In this document: piece after piece, positions 59,240 through 64,000 of the stretch | How positions within the stretch are numbered: the first letter of the stretch is position 1 | How the letters are laid out: each line of letters opens with the position of its first letter | From: Saccharum officinarum | Taxonomy: Eukaryota; Streptophyta; Magnoliopsida; Poales; Poaceae | Assembly: GCA_020631735.1 (NCBI GenBank) | Contig: CM036162.1 | Location: forward strand, 90,072,401 to 90,136,400 | Direction: 5' to 3' | Length of the DNA: 64,000 nt | Notes under the pieces: generated by a model | Told to the model about the DNA's origin: nothing | Seen by the model: the letters and a program-made list of their open reading frames with translations, nothing else | Database searches by the model: none | Program-made: the position numbers and the translations under genes

Positions 59240-60600
59240 TTAAATGATCTCAAATAAAAAAATTGTCAACTACAAAGTTTTAGATCTCATCGAGTTCTAC
59301 AACTTTGATATAAATTTTCCTTTCATACGAAACAATATTAAAAAATAATCCTTATTTTTTAGTTTTGCTTTTCTATTTCATAATATAAACACACATATAT
59401 AGATGAACGCTCACTCTAAAGGTATAATCTTTCCAATAAATCTAATTCTAAACCAAATGGTCAAATTGTGCGCCCCTCGAGCCAAAAGAAAGATACAACT
59501 TTGTATGCTACAAATTCTCTTAAAATTTCAAATTAAAAAAGATAAAGCTAAACCTTACATGCATTAATATTATCATATTCCTTTTGCTAAAGCCACATAC
59601 TTAACATTCTCAAATTACACAGAAAAATACAAAAGACAAGAATGTGTTCAAAAAGGAGAAAACGGGTACTTATGCTCCTCTCTCCTTAAAAAATAGTTTC
59701 ACCAATACCTTCATAACAAACGACTCCAAAATCATGACACCTATAGGAAAATTATCAAGCCAAGAAATGTCTTACCTACTACTTAAAAAATGCAACTGAC
59801 AAAATACAATTATTATTACTCTATACAATAATTAAAGTCCGTATCAACTATTGCTGGCGGGTGGCTGGCGGCTGGTGCTGATTTGTTATGAGAGAAAAAT
59901 ACTGTTGGCTGACAGGTAGCTGGTGACTGATGCTGAAAAGCGCTCCTGGCTCCAGCCGAACAAGCTACCGGCACTGCCGGCAACGAAATAGGGCCTGGTT
60001 GACACCTAGAGTCGAGCTGATTCATCATTTCAATTAAAACAGTTAACACTTTCCCTCCGCCGGATCAATTAAGCCCCAGAAGATAGCCACGAAATAGGGC
60101 CTGGTGTTTATACTTCTTTTGCGAGAAACTTGTTTGTCACACACTCATACAAAGCTATCTAAAAACTCTGGAAACTAATTTTAAAAGCCGTTTTCTTTTT
60201 TGAAATAAAAATAGGCATCTTTTAAACTTGCTTTATAAAAAATGATATTTTGCAATTGATTTGTAGAAGCAGCCTAAAATTTATAAAATTACCAGGCTAA
60301 ACTCGCAACTTAGCAGGATTTACCTTCCGGATCAAGCTATTCCCACTGATTGAATCTTGGATGTTTTGGACTTGGCTTAGCTCCATCAGACCATCAGTTT
60401 ATTCTGTTGCGTAGTGCAGTCGTGTAGCTTTGCTTTGCCGAGCAAAAACGAGCACACACGTGGTAGGCTGGTGGTAGCTGACCACTGACCAGGGGTAACA
60501 CGGTCATTGCACAAGAAATTGCCGCAGGTGGGCCCACTTTGAATTTTTCTTACAGAAAAACCCCTAGGTAACTGAGAAATTAACGCAGGCGCCGGGTTGC
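59240..60600. other. Intergenic, no gene seen
   Basis: AT-rich. GGCTGGTGCTGA and GAGAGAAAAATACTGTTGGCTGA near 59865-59935 look like an eroded MITE end. No coding signal. Confidence 0.35.
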
Positions 60601-61591
60601 GCGCGGCCGCGCGGGCTCGGCTGAATGGTTGATTGCCATGCCACCATGCCTTCTTCTTTACCGATAAAAATCAAACCGGATGAGGAAGGAAAAAGCGACG
60701 GGGAAAAAGCAACGGAGCAAGGGCAACGGCCAGGGCGGGGCTGAGAGCCTGAGACCACACCTCCACTGCCTCACGGGCGAGAACGCAGGAAGGATGGCGG
60801 ACGGTCGGACGGCACCGACGTGTCGCCGGAGTCGGAGGCGACGGCGGCAGCCGTGAAGGGCGGGAGATCTGGGGAACGCTGGAGGAGCTGCTCCTGGCGT
60901 GCGCTGTGACCCGGCACGGCACGGCGAGCTGGACTCGGTGGCCATGGAGGTGCAGACACGGAGCCCCGTGGCGCCCGGCTCGGCCTCACGCCGCCACAGC
61001 GCCGCCTTCGCTTCCGCCACCTCCGCCGCCGCTTCTCCACCGTCGGCAGCGCGGGGAGGAGGCCGAGGCCGAGGCCGAGCGTGGACCCCGACGCCTCCGC
61101 TGCCGAGGGGTGGGTGGACGCTCGGCTGCGCGTGAGCTCCGCGACGTCTGCGATCTCTCCATCGGGTATGGAATCCGGAGAGAGAAGAAAAATCCAAACA
61201 AAAACTACCTTTTTGAAAACCCTCGCCCGTTTTCCTTACCGTTTGATGGCGATCGCTCGGTGGGGATTTATTTTAATGGAGAATTACAAATCGAATTTTT
61301 TCGTGCAGGTCGCTGCAGTCGAAAGTGAACGGCTGAGAGAGCGGGAGCGGAAGCGTCTCCGGCGAGGCTAAGCCGGACGAGGTGAGCGTCAACGACGGCT
61401 CTCCTCCCCCAGCGAGGAGCCCGGGCGGTCGTGCAGGGAGTCGAACTCCACAGATCTGAAGCCCCCCAAGCCCCCCGGCCACCAGGCGGCGGCGGCGGCG
61501 CCAAAGAGCAGGAGGTTGCGAACCAGGATGCCTCCGTTGAGTCGGCGGCGGCGTCCAAGGAGAGCAGCGACGTGCGGAGCTCGGCGAGCCT
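60600..61591. other. GC-rich stretch before a gap, gene status unclear
   Basis: Several overlapping frames of 80-180 codons on both strands, rich in Ala, Arg, Pro and Ser. On the minus strand near 61390-61590 one frame reads AELRTSLLSLDAAADSTEAS, which looks somewhat more protein-like, but it runs into the N gap. No product is assigned. Confidence 0.25.
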
Positions 61592-61691
61592 NNNNNNNNN
61601 NNNNNNNNNNNNNNNNNNNNNNNNNNNNNNNNNNNNNNNNNNNNNNNNNNNNNNNNNNNNNNNNNNNNNNNNNNNNNNNNNNNNNNNNNNN
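61592..61691. other. Assembly gap (N)
   Basis: 100 unresolved bases; frames crossing it are artefacts. Confidence 1.
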
Positions 61692-61969
61692 CTCTTGCTT
61701 CTCTATCACCGAAAACGGGTCTGCTGCCTCCTCCGCGCACCTGTTGCTCGCTTTTCCGCACCCGGGCGTGGTCGGCAATGGCCACCGGCCGGTCGACGCG
61801 CGGCCGCGACATTGCGGTCACCGGCGCCTCCGGCTTCTCCCCCCGCCTCCTCGCGCGAGCGGCCGTGGCCGAAGCCCGAGCCGGGCCTGCTCACTCTTTC
61901 CCCGCGCGCGTGAACCAGGCCGAAACGGCCACGGGCCGGTTTACTTCCACGGCCGCCCAGTTTCAATAA
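61692..61969. other. GC-rich stretch after the gap
   Basis: Short open frames only, no recognised domain. Composition drops sharply to AT-rich at about 61970. Confidence 0.25.
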
Positions 61970-64000
61970 TGAAAATCGTTTTCTGTTTTCTTTTATTATT
62001 CATGATGAAAAATATTATGGAAAATGTTTTTGTATTCATTTGAGCTCCAAAATTGTGAAATAAATTTCTATGGACTCATGGAACCAGATCTACAATATAA
62101 AAATATTGCATGTCATTTTTGGATACTTTTCTGTAGAGCTTTAATTAATTCTTGATATTGCTGATATCTTATAAAATGGTTAGTAAATCCTATATGTATT
62201 AGAAAATATGATTTCAAGTTTGTTAATCTTCTTATATCATGTACTTCCTAGGAAAAAATATGTTTCATGATGTGCTGTGGGAAAATTTTGAGGTGTAGTT
62301 CAAGTGCCTTTAATGGCTGTTTTTTGTTATTTTTGCTAGAGAGCAAACTTTGTTATAAAACATGCATGTGATAATTTTTGTACAGTCATAGTATGCTATG
62401 AAGGACCTAAAAATATTAATTCTGTTGTTTGACACTTTTCATAGTACAAAGTAATTTCATGCTCATTTATGCTATAGCTTGTCATTTTGTATAGGATAGT
62501 TTACTTATCCAAATGCCATGAAATTTTTATGGTAGTCGATTTAGGGTAGTATTATGCTACTATAATTTTCTTAGATTTTTAGAAGCATTAGAAATATATG
62601 TTGCTATTCAAACCTATTATTATTTAGGGTTTAAGCAAGTGTTGCTTTAAGTGTGATTAAGAAATTAGTAAAGCTTTGGTGTATCTTTGAAGCATTTCAT
62701 AAGATATGTTAACTTAATAAATAGTAGTAGAAGAGAATGCAGTAGATGACATGTGTTGTAGTACATAGTTTCTTGGATGATGTTGACTACCTGCATTTTC
62801 AAATATCCATTGCATTTTCTCCTTCGACGCCGACGTTTGCATGATCACTTACGCACATTGATAAATAAGGATCGCAACCGAGAACCCAGTCGTCTTACCT
62901 GAGGAGCTAGAGGAGCAGCTCGAGGTGCTGCAGCAGCAGGAGGTGACCGAAGCCGAAGAGGAGGTCGGTGAAGGTCTCCAGAGTGCCCGACCACCGTCGA
63001 GCTCTTTTGAGAGAGGCAAGCCCGAAGCATTTCTTCTCCCGTGCAAATAATTTATTATTAACTTTACTTAATTTGATGCATTACGTTTAGGAGTTGTTTG
63101 CAAATATTGCCTGCATTATACCTTGCTTACCTTTGTTATACTATATCTTTGTTACCCTGGTATCCGCAGTCAAGTCAATGCTTAGCTTGCTTAGACCGGT
63201 AGAAGTCGGGTGATTTCCTGTCACCTGTGAGCTATAGGTGGTTACCTGGATCTGCTTGGATGACTATGAATCATGGTATAACTAAGTGTCAAATGAATTT
63301 GAGACCTGGCGGAAACTTGCAGGGTTTCAGACTGTAGTGTTTTCCGTCTGTGTCGATTAAGGACCGTCCGTTGTTGGACTCGGGTCATGTTGAACGCATG
63401 CCTCACATTTAGCTGGCCGGATAAAGTACCTTTCGACCGCGAAACTGGGAGATTATTCGGGCCGAGTGGATTACCCGCAACGCACTGTACCAGAGCAGTA
63501 GTGCAGGATAGGTACGGGGCGCGATGATAAGGCCAAAGAGCAGTCGGCGGCCCCCGGGTACAAGTGGTTCCTGACAAGCTCGCGACTTTACCTGAATGGT
63601 TGACTCGGTGACAACACCTCACTTTAGCGGGTAAGTGAGGTTTATGTGAGGAATAACTTACCAGCTGGTTAATAATCGATTCAAATCGCCATCGTTCACT
63701 GGATAGTGAACACTTGACTTGAGCTACTTCATCGTAGTAATATTTGATGAATCACTTGGATAGTTATGTGGAAGATGACATGATAACTATGTTAATGATC
63801 ATGTTACTCTAGCACCAGTGCAAATATAGTTGATAGGGTAATAAAGAGTTAATTACTGCATGCTTTTGGAAAGAAATTGTTAAGTTTAAAAATACTTTTC
63901 TTGCAAATGAGTCAGCTACCCCACCAGAAAGCCTATCATGATTCCTTGGTGTCTTTCATTTCTGGTTTATGACGGGTAAGTCTAGCTGAGTACCTTCTCG
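61970..64000 (+). mobile_element. Probable LTR-retrotransposon sequence, partial
   Basis: A long AT-rich stretch is followed by an acidic coding-like piece (EELEEQLEVLQQQEVTEAEE to ERGKPEAFLLPC, 62900-63049). Then comes TTGCTTAGACCGGTAGAAGT and GGGTGATTTCCTGTCACCTG. This series resembles LTR regions of large grass gypsy elements, from memory of the type. No ends, TATA or domains could be fixed and it runs off the window. Confidence 0.35.

Noticed and set aside
63242..63622. 126-codon minus-strand frame near the right edge
   Set aside because: It lies in probable LTR sequence, with no domain and no gene signals.

Overview
This is nuclear DNA from a grass. The genes are intron-rich with GT-AG splicing and GC-rich first exons. 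MITEs, LTR retrotransposons, LINE and SINE remnants and long AT microsatellites are dense. The copia LTRs carry many GACCGGACGCG motifs, which from general knowledge are common in panicoid grasses (sorghum, sugarcane, Miscanthus, maize). I infer Panicoideae, probably Andropogoneae; the species is not determined. There are two N gaps (35728-36017 and 61592-61691).

Layout. 0.2-7.4 kb: a complete ten-exon PIN-LIKES (PILS) auxin-carrier gene, with decayed copies of its exon 9 on both sides and a 5'-truncated LINE upstream. 7.4-15.3 kb: gene-poor, with MITEs, a LINE remnant, a decayed ~60-bp repeat and a gypsy solo LTR (13194-14320, TSD CATGT). 15.3-17.6 kb: a GC-rich island that may be the 5' part of a gene. 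17664-about 25690: a 5'-truncated minus-strand copia element whose LTR carries a second, nested solo LTR (TSD ACCGG). 26.1-27.6 kb: two possible orphan exons. 30.5-33.8 kb: a complete five-exon AT-hook (AHL) gene with a SINE and a hAT-type MITE in intron 2. 34.9-37.3 kb: a two-exon gene for a small coiled-coil protein. 38.6-38.9 kb: a small intronless gene. 40.0-41.1 kb: an intronless conserved gene of unknown function, bracketed by MITEs. About 42.8-55.2 kb: a large minus-strand Tat-type gypsy element with one LTR, decayed gag-pol, a plus-strand antisense ORF, an internal 0.97-kb tandem duplication and an inserted copia solo LTR (TSD CGGGG). 55.2-64 kb: gene-poor, with a fold-back element, a 336-bp tandem duplication, Stowaway MITEs, a gapped GC-rich stretch and a right end that resembles LTR-retrotransposon sequence.

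The host genes do not form a pathway. They are independent plant genes (ER auxin homeostasis, chromatin/AT-hook regulation, two unknown conserved proteins, one small stress-type protein) separated by layered insertions. Target-site duplications allow relative ordering of several insertions. I found no clearly new biological system. The least explained structures are the palindromic GACCGGACGCG clusters in the copia LTRs, the split 60-bp repeat array, the TA tract abutting a splice acceptor, and the minisatellite next to the first gap.
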